Notes: generated by a model not told the origin, from the sequence alone. A stretch of 64,000 nucleotides of DNA from Athripsodes cinereus (GCA_947579605.1 OX388312.1:25939313-26003312); one strand, 5' to 3'. Shown: positions 21,527-33,484, numbered from the stretch's first letter. Made by a program: numbers and translations.

Positions 21527-22320
21527 ATTTTATGTACATATGTAAAGTTTTTAATCCTCGTAAAACATAAGAGTAACTATACGTCAAACATTTTAATTAA
21601 GTGTTAAATCAATCGATCTAAATTTTATAAGACACGGAGAGGAAGGCCTATTAAATTCAAAACAAACATCGAACTTATCGTCCGTGCAACTGAATATACA
21701 AAAAGTGCAAAAGTGTAAATACAATAAAATCTATAGAGATATTTATTAGTTAATTTTAATATTATATTCTTTACAACATGTAGGTTGTTAATAAAGGCTG
21801 ATATAAACACAGGACCGTTTTGTTTTGTAATATGAATTACATTACATTGTAATATCTAGTTGTAAAGCTCTCCACACCGCCAACAATACTACTTGCAGGG
21901 CCGGTCAGAGGGCGTTCATTTATTTAGGCAATAATAGTAAGGTACCTAGATATCGTTGTTGCTGTAGTTATTATTGTTTTTCATATAACTAGATTTAAAC
22001 TCGGATTTGGTCAGGAAACAATCACCGGACTGACATTGCACATGAAAGTTATAATACATTTTATGGTAAATTTTAAAAAAATTGTTGTCTTCTTTAATAT
22101 TGTCGAATCATTATCAATTAATGAGATATGTATAATTTATTTGTTTTACAGAAGGTGTACGTGACGTGAGCCTTTGCAAGAAAATAAGTAAGTTTGACAA
22201 ACCGCAACATTAAAAAAAAATCTTATAAAATCATTAACATTTAAAAGAATTAACATAAAGTTATGCAATATAAACATAAATTCCTTCGAAGTTCATTCAA
22301 TAGTTAATTGTTGTTGTTAA
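21527..22320. other. Unassigned DNA
   Basis: No family recognised. Short open frames only. Confidence 0.6.
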
Positions 22321-22327
22321 CAATGAG

Positions 22328-22506
22328 TTCGTCGGTAGCCTGGAGGTAGAGTCTCGGCCTTCATAACAAGGGGTCCGTGGTTCGATCCCAGGTGCCGGCA
22401 AACTCCCCTTTCACGGCACAAGCTTTTAGCTTAGTGTGAAAGGTGTATAAGGTTGTATTTGGGTTTATAACAAAACCCAGATATATCTTTTTTAAAAAAA
22501 AAAAAA
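22328..22506 (+). repeat. SINE-A, full-length tRNA-derived SINE
   Basis: Head GTCGGTAGCCTGGAGG contains an A-box-like TAGCCTGGAGG (22336-22346); GGTTCGATCCC (22379-22389) is a good pol III B box. The body continues with CACAAGCTTTTAGCTTA and GGTTGTATTTGGGTTTATAA and ends in CCCAGATATATCT plus an A run. Other copies: 43023, 52271 (minus), and 3' parts at 25646 and 59538. It does not fold as a tRNA with a paired acceptor stem. Confidence 0.85.
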
Positions 22507-22734
22507 TTCAATAAAAACATTCGTTAACGGTTTTCTGGAAGATGACGTATTACAACAAGTCCACTTTTTGACTGTTCATTGCTGATATAGATACCTACCT
22601 TTTATTGAAGCGCATTGAATGATACTCCTTTAAAAACTTTCAAAATGTCTCGAAACTCTTAAATAATTAATCCTTAAAAAATGGATGATAATTCAAATTT
22701 GTTATAAGTCCAATCAGTGAAATTTGTTATAAGG

Positions 22735-22880
22735 AATTGGTGAAAGTTGTCCATGGACACTAAAAGTGATCACTTAAGCCAGCCTAGAGCCAATTCGCAA
22801 GCATTGGGACACCTTTCTCACTTCTTCCGATAAGATTTTACACAATGTTGCATTGTGTAGACATGGTTTGACATATTGAG
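22735..22880 (+). repeat. Dispersed repeat K, copy 2
   Basis: Partner of 8164-8325, with AGCATTGGGACACC, CACAATGTTGCATTGTGT and ACATGGTTT blocks. Class unknown. Confidence 0.6.
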
Positions 22881-24002
22881 GTTTCTGTATGATTTTGTCA
22901 TCTGCATCCATATCCGATTAAACAATAAAAAAAATAGTAAATATTCTTAACATTTGTTATAAGTCAATGAAATAAAACAGGTCTAAAATAAAGATTTTAT
23001 AATTTAGAAACATATAAACATACATACGTACAAATTTCTTAACGGATTAAATAATTTATTAAATTATGATTTCATGTTGCCAATTTTGCCGTTGTAAATT
23101 AGCAGTTTAATCTGTTATTGCGATGAATAAACCAACCAACGCCGTACCTACTACGTAACCACCACCGATACAAAATTTCTACTCGGTGCTGTAGGTATTA
23201 TTACTTATTCGGTAGTTAGGTTCTACCCTTTTCACTGCCCCCTGTACGAAATGCCATCCTTGTAATCTAATATACCAACCATACTAATTGTATTAATAAT
23301 ACAAGTGCTCATGCCTTCACATATAAAAGCAGTGTGAATAATACGAAAATTCATATTCTGAAACAAAATGTATTTCGCAATGTGTATCCGAATTTACATG
23401 TGAAAATAAGGAAAAAATAATGTTTAGGTAAAATCAGCTTAGGTACCTTCTATACAATTCTTTAATATACCATCACACCAAGTAGGGCAGTCAGACAATA
23501 ATTGCATATAATCAAAATACTGATTATTCTCTTCGTACCATGTTCAGGACTAATGACATACCTAAGAATTTAGCTCGAAAGCCGTATTTGAAGTAATTTT
23601 TTTTGGTCTATCACCATCAGTAGTCCCTCTTGTTGCAAAAGCTTTTTGGTTTTATGGAGTTAGTTCCAAACTAAGATATTAATTTTATATTATGGTTACT
23701 TACGCAACGATACACATCTATACAATGCACTTAACACATACAATGACCTTATCGCCAGGATAAAGATTCTCTTTTGATTTTGGAGTAGGTAATATTTTTT
23801 TAGATGTAAAACATAGTTTTTGTATTTAATTGAATATTTACTTTATTAATATTCTTAATATTTTTCAGATATAGACAAGTACTAACGAGCATTACAGTCA
23901 TTGAAACACGAACGGTTTATTCGAAACTAATTAATATCAACTTATTAATATATAATACTTATAATTAATATATTGTTATACTTATAATCAATATATAATA
24001 CT
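22881..24002. other. Unassigned DNA
   Basis: Nothing recognised. AT-rich with TAGGTA words. Confidence 0.6.
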
Positions 24003-24245
24003 TGTCTGAAAGAAAAGGTGTGAGGAAGCACGGGCGTCCGACAACCACGTGGCTTGATCAGGTGAATCAAATTCTCTAGGACGGCCGTGTGAGAGGTAAG
24101 TAAGAGGAACTGACGTGCGTGAATGAGAAACTGTATGAATGTGTAGGAAGCGAAAGAAGTGTGTAAAAATAGATCTGATTGGCGTTCCGTTTTCTTCGCC
24201 TTCCCCACTTTGGACATAGCGTGAGGGTATAGTAGGTATAGTAAT
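24003..24245 (+). pseudogene. RTE-1 retrotransposon, decayed 3' end
   Basis: Opens with LSERKGVRKHGRPTTTWLDQ, the GRPRxxWxD segment of RTE-1, then degenerates with stops. The end GCGTGAGGGTATAG is a variant of the RTE-1 terminus and is followed by a TAGGTATAG tail. Older than the copies at 12494 and 44474. Confidence 0.65.
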
Positions 24246-25199
24246 ATATAATTATATAACAATATAATTTATGTTCAAATTAAATTGTATTGATTACTTG
24301 TGTGCAATACATTATTACAGAAACATCAAACGAAATTTGTTCTTAAGCTGATATTTATAAAAACAAAACAAAAAGGATAAACGAGTATTTGATGTTTTTT
24401 GTATCATTTTCAGTAAATTAATCAATGAATGATAATATTCATTCAATGCTATTGTTTAATTCAGATGTCATCGGAAGGAAGTTGTAAGATAAAAGGTAAT
24501 GGCAACAAGTTAAAAAAATGAGCTTTGCATGTGTTGACTTGTTAATTTAATCTTTTCACTGAAACGATTAAGAGATTTGATCAATTCACTGACAAGATAC
24601 CTAGTTGTCATTTTAACATCTTCATTATATACCTACATCATCTCCCGTAATGATTTGATCACTTCTCGATTTTCATCATTACACTGCGCCATATACACAG
24701 CTGATAAAATTACAGCAGAGATTGGTGTCGGTAGAGAATATGAGTAGATATTTATCTATCTATTGGTTTCATGGGACAATCTATCACGATAATAACACAA
24801 GGTATCAAATAACCAAACCCACTGTGGATGTTAAGACATGTTACAATGTTTTAAATCACACTAGCTTCAAAATTGGGTGAGAGAAATCAGATTGAAAATT
24901 TACGTACGATATCATTGCATGTAATGAATGTACAGATTGTTCTCACGGTGGCAATAAGAAATGAAACTTACTTTACTTCGAATTAAACATTAATTAAATG
25001 CCTTATTCGTTATGGTTTACGTTAAACACGTGTCTCTTACAGAACACTTGGATGTCTCTCAGAAAAAAAATGAAGAACCTCTTCTTTGCCGGGAAAACCA
25101 TTAAACGATTTAATACGTTTTCAAAATATTTCATGACGATAAATAAATAAAAGATGTGTTCACGTACGAATTCAGTTATATTTTAATCATCACCATCAT
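24246..25199. other. Unassigned DNA
   Basis: No coding or repeat family seen. Confidence 0.6.
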
Positions 25200-25310
25200 C
25201 GTCGCCCTCAACGCTTCTCTCGGGAGTACAGCGTAAAAACCAGCTTCCTCCATTCAGAGCGACTCTGTGCTCTACGCTCTGCTATCTTTGTTATAGGAAC
25301 GGTGTACCTG
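25200..25310 (-). pseudogene. Non-LTR retrotransposon 3' end (LINE-C)
   Basis: Minus frame IAERRAQSRSEWRKLV then TLYSREKR and a stop, followed by a GATGATGG microsatellite tail. Ends of this shape (ARxRSxWRxLV) occur in insect non-LTR reverse transcriptases. Nucleotide relatives lie at 32105 and 33010 on the plus strand. Confidence 0.55.
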
Positions 25311-25470
25311 AGTTTATGTTTACCATTAAGTTTCTGATCACCTACTGTGAGATGAATATTTGATAACTGTAAACCCAAAATAAGAACGTTGTTATAGGAA
25401 AAAAAGATTTTACTGGTCCACTTATGGTTTTGTATGATTCTGATTAGCATTATTTATAAAACGACTGTTT

Positions 25471-25770
25471 GTATTTTAAAATTGGGGAATAACAGCTATT
25501 GTTCAAACTCTTATTAAAGGTTAAAAATGAAACATTGTTTTTTTGAAACAAATAGAGAATTGCGTTGTTGCGGCTTTATTATGTATGGCTTTTGATTATT
25601 TTCTGGATTGAATTTTAACCATAAAAATTCATTGCTAATGTATTAAAGGGTCTGGGGTTCGATCCCAGGTGCCGGCAGACTCCTCATTCACGACACAAGC
25701 TTTTAGCTTACTGTGAAAGGTGTATAAGGTTGTATTTGGGTTTATAACAAGACCCAGATATATCTATAAA
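25471..25770 (+). repeat. Composite SINE: 175-bp head plus SINE-A 3' half, copy 1
   Basis: 25471-25645 matches 59363-59537; the following 25646-25766 is SINE-A from just before its B box to its end. The fusion point is the same in both copies, and the A-box half of SINE-A is missing in both. The head includes GCGTTGTTGCGGCTTTATTA and has no coding frame. Confidence 0.8.
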
Positions 25771-25846
25771 AAAAAGATGGACGCTCGGGATATCTCAATA
25801 GTTCATAATTATTTGATACTTAATTAAAAAAAGTATTTACGGTATC

Positions 25847-27351
25847 TTAACTCATTATTGCCCAACTTTTTTTTTTTTTGAATTTTTTGAAACCGTCTTA
25901 AAGAATTATAGATTATTGATAGTTTATTAGGTTTCTAGTGAAAAAAATGCAAAAAAAAAATTTTTTACCCAAAAATTGGAGTGTTCCCAAATGGGAACTC
26001 TGGGATAATAAGCAACAAAATAAGTGTAGTATAAGAAGCATACAAATAATAAAATGTAACATTCATAACGTGTGAAAAAATATATTTGATGAACATGATA
26101 TAATATTTATAAGTTTTTTTATTGAAATTATCAACAAAAAAACAAATATAGACAATAATCAAAAAATAAAAATAATTATGAAAATAAAAAAAGCGTCATT
26201 TACTTAGCATGAAATGCTCTAGAACAATTCATGTGGATGTGCACTTGACATTTTTGACAAATCTTTCTTGATTTTGCTTTGGGACAGTAACAATCCAATG
26301 TTTTATTCCATCAAACCGGTCGTTAGAATGAACTTTGGAAGACATAGGTTTAGTACTCTTAGTCCGAACAAAGGCTGTAATTAGTGTTCCATATATTTTT
26401 TAAATATACCATCGCAATATTTCGTCGAAAAGCAAGGTAGTCAAGCACAGGAGGCTTTTCAATTTTTTTGTGCAATTGCCAGATGTTGTGGACAACAGTG
26501 TCAATATAATAGGAGAACAAACACCACTACCATTTTTTTGATCTGATGCCGACTCTGTAATTTCTTATAGTTTGGTCCATTCGATCCACGCCACACATAA
26601 GCTTCTTATACTGTGCAATAACATTTGGCTGAGGTATTGACATTCTCTTTTTCTCCTTCTTGACCCATCTTGGTGCCAGCCTCCTGCCCATCTTGAACAA
26701 TTGTATAATCTGCTTCTGTTTGCATCTGACGACCACTCTGGACAGACATCGTTTTCACATCTGGACAGACATCATTTTCATCGCCACTATCTTCTTCAGA
26801 TTCATTTCCTTCTATTGGTGGTTGTAAATATATGTACTCGTATGTTTGCTGCATTTAAATCCTTTTCATTTTCCAATATATCTATAATATTTGCAGTTGT
26901 TAAGCTGTATTAAAAATAAATAAAAATGTTATGAAATGTTGTCATACAAAACCATTACTACTATATTATCCCATAGTTCCCATTTGGGAACATTAAAAAT
27001 AAAACTATAATAATTGGAAAAATATATAACAATAATATTTTTTTGTGTTGTAGATAACAATTATACTTTATTTTTAGTAAGTATTCGTATTTTTTGAAAA
27101 CAAAAATTATTTTTTTTAAAAAATATTCATACATGTTTTTCGCCATGTCGTCAACACTAAAAAACGCAAAATTCAAATTGACACAACAGGACACTAACGC
27201 AGTCTAGCATAAACTGAACTGCACTAAAAAAATGTCCACTATAACTACTATTTTATAACAATTAAATACCGTCGTTAAATCTATCCTGTTTTGAAATATA
27301 TTTGTTTTAACTTTTGTTCCCATTTGGGAACTCTGGTCAATAATGAGTTAA
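25847..27351 (-). mobile_element. piggyBac-type transposon derivative
   Basis: Body 25851-27347 (1497 bp) lies between TTAA target sites (25847-25850 and 27348-27351). Terminal inverted repeats begin CTCATTATTG (25851-25860 and complement 27338-27347). Copies of GTTCCCAAATGGGAAC lie near both ends (about 25984-25999, 26969-26984, 27316-27331). TTAA duplication and the coding remnant agree on the piggyBac superfamily. It is internally deleted. Confidence 0.85.
26200..26854 (-). pseudogene. piggyBac transposase, core deleted
   Basis: An N-terminal acidic stretch (ESEEDSGDENDV, frame from 26854) is followed within about 100 bases, in another frame, by the region that in piggyBac transposases lies after the catalytic core: IPQPNVIAQYKKLMCGVDRM (family YNKxMGGVD), YRVGIRSKKW, then after a TAG stop DTVVHNIWQLHKK and DYLAFRRNIA. 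The last part, in a further frame, is a Cys/His-rich C-terminus (RKICQKCQVHIHMNC) ending with TAA at 26202-26200. The DDE core domain is absent and several frameshifts or stops are present, so no active enzyme is made. Confidence 0.85.
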
Positions 27352-27792
27352 TATTTTTTTCGATGTTTTGGCTCGACTAATTGTTTCATAACAGCATCCA
27401 TACAATATACAGGTAGGTATAGCGTTAGTAATGATAATATAACTTAATAGGCACATAACAACGTCTCAATTTGCTCGTTCCATCAGTTCACTGAATCCGT
27501 GTAGTGATGCCCTGAGGATGTATGAGCTGTCACAGTGATAAATATATATATTCCCAATATTGTCTGCTTTATTCCCAAATCAACGATTGCTTAGATTCAT
27601 ACCTAATAATATTATTAAATCATCGATGTACAGATCGACAAATATGTTTAGATAGCGATATAGTCGCGCAGCAAGTCAAATATTGCGCTTAAGAATTGCC
27701 GTGGCCACACTGCTCGGCGAATGCAGCGAACAAGTAGATGAATATAATTATATTTTTTTCTCCATTTTTTTAACCACACATCTTCTGTATCC
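27352..27792. other. Unassigned DNA between two DNA transposons
   Basis: No feature recognised. Confidence 0.6.
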
Positions 27793-28281
27793 TTCTAGCC
27801 CAGGGATGCACAGACTTATAGGGAACAAGGGCCACTCGGGAAGATTATGAGCTAAGGACGGGCCGCTATAAGAAAATTAACACTAAAAATTCAAATTTCC
27901 CGAAATGCACACACATTAAAATTTCTACGTCACCGAATTTTCAAAATGGTATAGTACTACTGTATAGGAATTTGAAATATTTCAAAAACACTTTGGTTTT
28001 CTTAAAGAATATTTTCTCGCAGTACCTGTGTTTGAATTTTCAAAATGGTATAGGAATTTGAAATATTTCAAAAACTCCTCAGTTTTGTTAAAGAATATTT
28101 ACTCGAATTATTACTGGTATTGTAATATTCGAAAGTATCCAGTACTTTTACCGAAAATCCGATTATTACTGGTATTGACAATTTTTTTTAATATTGTATA
28201 ATTCGCTGGCGGGCCGCAGATATACCGGCCGAGGGTCGCATGCGGCCCGCGGGCCGTGGTTTGTGCATCGCTGTTCTAGCC
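27793..28281. mobile_element. hAT-type MITE with exact 8-bp target duplication
   Basis: Body 27801-28273 (473 bp), flanked by TTCTAGCC at 27793-27800 and 28274-28281. Ends CAGGGATGCACA and its near complement TGTGCATCGCTG form the inverted repeats; 8-bp duplications and CAG...CTG ends are hAT hallmarks. A GC-rich palindromic patch (GCGGCCCGCGGGCC) sits near the right end. The interior has two partial copies of a module also found at 48265-48430 and 48770-48880. Non-coding. Confidence 0.88.
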
Positions 28282-28983
28282 GAAGAGACAAACATATACA
28301 ATACAAACATTAAAGAGAAAAAAAAACAAAAGCACTTCCAAAAATAGTAAATATAGTAAAGTACCTACATCATGCATAAATTGAAATGAAACAAAATGTG
28401 TAGTTATTCTAATGGTGATTTCATTTATTTCGAAAGTTCCCGTAAAGTGAAGCTTTATTATAAAGGCAGGTATGCGACAGATAGAGAAACCCTAAAAAAA
28501 TAAACTTTCTCAAATAAGGTTTGGTAAGCAAAATATTACAACGAATTTAGAAATAACAACTTAATGTGTTTTTAAATAAATCTAAGTGATGTTTTATCAA
28601 ATTTGGTCGAAAATTTTGTTATAAAACCACCCATAACGTAAGATAATTACATAAAAAAACTCGTGAAAAAAACAGAACAAATAGGTATATATATTTTAAA
28701 AATAATAATATGATGGATCTGAGGCTGATGGATATTTTTCTTTGATTAAATTTTGAGGGAAGTAATCTACAAAATGTTTAGAAACAAAAAAATGTAGGTA
28801 CCTTTTTACATATTTTGGAACATTTGAACATTGTATGTCACATACAGAAGATTTCTTTTCTACAAAAAATATACACGTGTAACTCAAATTATAGTATCGA
28901 ATATGTAGTCCAAATACCAAGAGATTAAGCGCTGAATATAATCAAAGTAGTCTGAATCTTATATGAGTCTTGTTGGCATTACA
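28282..28983. other. Unassigned AT-rich DNA
   Basis: Only short frames without motif. Confidence 0.6.
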
Positions 28984-29050
28984 AGTCTATGTTATATTCA
29001 AAATGTAAAATCCAATATTATTTTGTAAAATAAATGTGATATGAAATAAT
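28984..29050 (+). repeat. LINE-J 3' UTR end, fragment
   Basis: TTCAAAATGTAAAATCCAAT and AAATAAATGTGATATGA match the terminal UTR of the element at 3424-3786. No coding part remains. Confidence 0.55.
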
Positions 29051-29581
29051 GTTATGAACCTTTCTATGAAAAATATTATTGGTAAATAGCTGTGGGTTTT
29101 ATGTACAGTTACTATGAAATGAAAACATTCTTCCTTCTCAATATACTTCAAAATATTGTATAAAAATTACATGAAGGTTGTGTAATTTTTTCTAGGATAC
29201 AGTGTTAGCCTCACTTACGATTATGCTATTTCTTATGATAATATCTATCCAAATTCTAAAGTATTTATTTATCTATCTCCGGTATATAGCAAGTGGACTC
29301 ACTGCATGTATTGAAAATACATAAGTCATTTAGAATGTTCGTTTTATCGCATCGATGAACTAAATATTATGTTAAATGCCTTATTTATATAAGTTTTAAA
29401 ATCTAATATTTAGGTGTTCAGACCCCCTAGACAATCCGTACCTGTCGATTGATTACAAACGAATTTTGACTAAAACCGCAACAATAACGCATAATTATTA
29501 CACGTTACATGTAGGTAGATTGTTGAAAAGTTCGCCAGTAGTCGATCGCTAAGTAGGTACGGTTTGTCTACGACTCCAGGT
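29051..29581. other. Unassigned DNA
   Basis: Nothing recognised. Confidence 0.6.
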
Positions 29582-29752
29582 ATTCGAAACAATTAAGACA
29601 TTGTACATCTTAAATTCAGCGATGACGTTTGCCACCCATCCTGAATGTCTGGATTTTATATTGGCACGAAGAGGACAGCTTGCATGTTTCTTACATGCAG
29701 CTGGTCTGCTGGTTACCTCGATTGTGGAATATGCCGTGATGGTAATAGTAGT
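29582..29752 (+). repeat. SINE-C, 5'-truncated
   Basis: Matches the 20789 copy from its ATAAGACATT block to GCCGTGATGGTA. Loss of the 5' part is typical of retroposed copies. Confidence 0.75.
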
Positions 29753-29929
29753 ATTTTGTTCTATTTCGATGAATACACGTGTTTCTTACATATATCATCT
29801 TTGAACGTCTTGTAATGTAAAAATCTTTACTAGAAAAAGTAACTCTTCATGAATTTAATCACATGTAGTTGATTGTTTTATTATTTAGGTATTATGCCGT
29901 CACTAAGAAGTACTAAATAATGGTGTTTT

Positions 29930-29971
29930 TCAACGAAATTCTACCAAGTAGGTACTTTCGGTCGACAGTAT
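29930..29971 (+). repeat. Fold-back family tail fragment
   Basis: TACCAAGTAGGTACTTTCGG with GTCGAC corresponds to the tail of the 9695-9973 element. Very short. Confidence 0.35.
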
Positions 29972-30488
29972 TGACTTTACCTATATATTGCTATATTTCA
30001 GTCATCTATTATACACGTGTTTGCGGCTGTACCTATATGTATACAAACACGTTATAAGTAGGTACATAAAATACATACGTTGTACCTACTACCTTTGTAT
30101 CTTGTGTTACCAATATACAATGTCTCATTTGAGATATTACTTGTACTAAGTGGATTATCATACCGTGACAATAGTAGGTATGTATTCTGTGTTTATTATA
30201 AAGCCTAGCTCGGGTTTAATTAGATTATATACATATTATTATTAGGAGTAGAGTTAATGAGCTCCAATTGTTTATTATTTAGGGACCCACCTACGGATTA
30301 CATATTGCGTACGCATTTTAATATGTTACCTACAAACTTCCTAAATATCAACGAAATATTTTAGAATTGGATAAACATAATATTCTGAAATAGTCTGAAG
30401 CTCTGTAAGTAAATATTTTCGTCTTTAAGCATTGTACGTAAATATGGAATATGTGTTGATGGCAAGAAACTTGTATACTTTCGTGGAA

Positions 30489-30725
30489 CCGTGGAGCATA
30501 CGGCAAAAAATTGGTCTCCCACTCTTTTCCGTAAGTTTTCAAGTTTGATGAAAAAGGCAGGTGTTTAACATCTAAAATTCAGCGATTGAAATTGGCACCC
30601 ATCCTGAATGTATTAATTTTTGTCGGCATCGAGAGGACAGCTTGCATGTTAATTACATGCAACTGATCGGCTGGCTACCCTGAATGAATGGATTTGCCGT
30701 GATGGTAGGTATAGATAGATAGATA
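30489..30725 (+). repeat. SINE-C copy
   Basis: Near full length: CCGTGGAGCATACGGC head through GCCGTGATGGTAGGTATAG and GATA repeats. It stands tail-to-tail with the next copy. Confidence 0.75.
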
Positions 30726-30731
30726 TATTAC

Positions 30732-30905
30732 CTATACCATCACGGCACATATATTCATATACCTAGAGGTTGTGCGGATAAATAGGAGTCTATGACTCCT
30801 GAAATATCCGGGTATGAGGTGGGTTTCTCTTCAATACCTAGAGATCGTCCTCTTCTTGTCCATAAAAAAGATATTCAGGATGGATGGCGTATCTCATTAC
30901 TGAAT
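30732..30905 (-). repeat. SINE-C copy, inverted relative to its neighbour
   Basis: Plus strand begins TATACCATCACGGCAC and ends near GGATGGCGTATCTCATTACTG. Its 3' end lies 6 bases from the 3' end of the plus-strand copy, forming a large inverted repeat around ATAGATAG. Confidence 0.65.
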
Positions 30906-31774
30906 CAAAAATATTAAAGATTTACCTGCCATTCACAGAAAAATAAAATTGAGAGAAACGAGTGTTAGGCCTGTTCCTTGCAGTGAATTTTTATAAATAT
31001 TCCATTGATTTTTATGCTTGTACATCAAATAGTATTTATGTATGTCGGATGATTTATTCGGCGCCATTTAATAGAGCACCCATCTCAAGGGCGTAGGAAG
31101 CTTTGTTGGAAGAGCGATGTCTTCCATTTGCCCCTGAACGTTATTATTAATTGATTTTTACAAAAACCCTCGAAGAGTTGGTTCCAAATGACGGGTCTTG
31201 CGACACATAAATTAATCTTGTCACTTGTTTGCTCTATTGATCTTGTCCAGCATACTGGTGGATGTCTTTGCTGAGCGTAGAAATTTAATTGCAGGTATTT
31301 TGAGAACACAGAGTTCAGAGAGTGACTGAGGTGCTATATTATCAGCTGTGTAATATATCTAAATCGTCACTTTGACATGATTTTTTTTTCTTGAAGAGTA
31401 AATAAGAGCATTTGGTGAGATTATCACATTAAGTCCCCTTTTACCATTCATATTATTTACCATAAATATTTTTACATCACTTCATCAAACGTTTCTCGTA
31501 CAATATTTTACAACATTATCACAATATTTACTATCAATGGCTTACAGCGATATGAGTGCACGTTTAATTCCTGAAATTATTGAGCCTAGAATTTATATTT
31601 TTTCCAGTTGATATAATTCAATACCAACATCCTACAAATATTTATACATATGAACATTCAATAATATGATATATTAATAAAACCTCACTTGCAACCGTGC
31701 TTCAATATGCTAACGTTTTAGGCTAATTGAGAAAATCGATTATAATAATAATAACTAGACACCTCATTTATGAT
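30906..31774. other. Unassigned DNA
   Basis: A 74-codon minus frame (31085-31309) has no motif I recognise. Nothing else stands out. Confidence 0.6.
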
Positions 31775-32030
31775 GCGCCGTTTTGTGGGAAAACCATCGC
31801 AAAGGCCGTTTCAAGAATCATTACACCTCCTGAATAATAGAATTTTAAACCTCGTATTGAACACCTCCACACTATCCAGAGTTCGCAAATCATAGGGAAT
31901 TTCATTCCACAGCAACGGAACAGCCACACAGAAGGCGCGGTCAACATAGTTGGCCAGACACCCCTTACGCGGTACCACAAGTCTATTGACAGAGTCTGTG
32001 TTTGCAGACCGATAACTTGTCAAACACGGC
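31775..32030 (-). pseudogene. Non-LTR reverse transcriptase C-terminus (LINE-G)
   Basis: A 70-codon minus frame (32023-31811) with SVNRLVVPRKG, RAFCVAVPLLWNEIPYDLRT and FNTRFKILLF is the classic ending of jockey/CR1-like reverse transcriptases (R-S-F-x-V-x-A-P-x-L-W-N-x-L-P). 5'-truncated; the catalytic domain is absent. No tail or target duplication defined. Confidence 0.7.
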
Positions 32031-32104
32031 TAATAAAAAAAACATTAAGAACATATTTGAACATTAATTTTTCCATTATTATCCAATCAATATTTATAGT
32101 TGAT

Positions 32105-32190
32105 TATAGATAGGATATAGTTGATTCTGTGCTCCCGAGAGGAGCGTTGAGGGCAATGATGATGATAGATAGATAGATAGATAGGATATT
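32105..32190 (+). repeat. LINE-C 3' end fragment with GATA tail
   Basis: CTCCCGAGAGGAGCGTTGAG followed by GATGATGATAGATAGATAG. Matches the coding end and tail of 25200-25310 read on the minus strand. Confidence 0.55.
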
Positions 32191-33009
32191 TTTTTGTAAA
32201 AGTTGTCTGAACCTCATAGACAAAAATTCATCAATTCACCGTTTGCATATTATGGATATTACAGCGTTAAGTATCCCCTGAGTAAAGCTGATTCAATTGG
32301 TGCTATAAAAAGTGGAAGCTTATTTATTTATAAAGAGTCTAAAAGAGCGAATGGACTAATGGAATCCTAGAGTACTGTAGCTAAAATAAATACCGTTTTG
32401 CGTTTGTCATTTCTTATAAATGATAAAATAAGTATAACTAACTTCTATAGTGGAGATTAAACAGTGCTCAATAATATATATTTTTATATTTTATTCAATA
32501 AAAATTACTAACTTCTTTAAAAATGTTTTTATTTTAAGAATTTATATATGTAATGTGAGCAAAATTTTAAGTGGAAAATGCATAATTAATTGGCAGCTGA
32601 GGTCAGATCTTACAAAGTAAGATTAAAAGATCGATGCGTTACATGAATAATTGTTAATTAAGTTCAATAAGTCATGAATTCGCATTATTCCTAGATTATT
32701 TGTGATAAGTCTGATTATTTTAATCCGTATACATAAGGTTGGTAGGTAGTGTATCTCATAATAATAATATTTTCAATTATTTATGTTATTCACCAGCATC
32801 CAACCCCTGTTTAACACCCCTATCACCTCCACAGCGCCACCATTACCCCTCTGATCATTCGTTATTTGATAATAACCAATAACCATAACTCTGCTGTTTG
32901 TAATACCATTTCGTGTAATTTAATATGCTAAAGATATTATTATAATATTACTTCCTACTAGCGATTAGATTATGATTTACAAAATTATAATCAAAGTGAT
33001 AATTATATT
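32191..33009. other. Unassigned AT-rich DNA
   Basis: Nothing recognised. Confidence 0.6.
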
Positions 33010-33085
33010 ATCAACTGGAGGCTGGTTTCTGCCCTGTACTCCAGAGAGGAGCGTTGGAGTGCGAGATTATGACGATGAGGATTTT
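33010..33085 (+). repeat. LINE-C 3' end fragment
   Basis: Contains CTGTACTCCAGAGAGGAGCG, related to the LINE-C end at 25200. Confidence 0.5.
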
Positions 33086-33271
33086 TTCTCTTGAATTGGG
33101 TTTTTCTAAAAATAGTTTCTTATTTCCCCACAACGAAAATTTTTACACATTGCGCTATTTTGATTTGCAAGAATTTTAATTACGAGAAAGTTATGTTACA
33201 AAAATAAAATTAAATGCTTACTTGGTATAAAAATACATAATTTCGTCAGTTTTCTCTTGTGTCCTGTATCA

Positions 33272-33484
33272 GATAAAGGCATTCGATTAGCTATACGTAT
33301 ACCTACATCAATCAATATTTATAAAGGAGATTTAAAAGGTTCACAATCCATTCAAATATTGGAACATATATCTTCCGGAGAGTTAAAAAATTTGATGAAA
33401 AAAAATCTTAATAAATTGGAGTGGGTACAGAGGGTATTAGTTTCTCAATTTCTTTTCCAACACGCTAGATACAAACAAAAATAA
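33272..33484 (+). CDS. Unrecognised open frame, possible terminal exon
   Basis: About 70 codons open from the 33240s to TAA at 33482-33484 with no internal ATG near its start, so it would have to be an exon. A polypyrimidine stretch and TATCAG end at 33272. The product includes RIPTSINIYKGDLKG and LEWVQRVLVSQFL; I recognise no family. It could equally be an open stretch by chance or a decayed element. Confidence 0.15.
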   Translation, partial: DKGIRLAIRIPTSINIYKGDLKGSQSIQILEHISSGELKNLMKKNLNKLEWVQRVLVSQFLFQHARYKQK

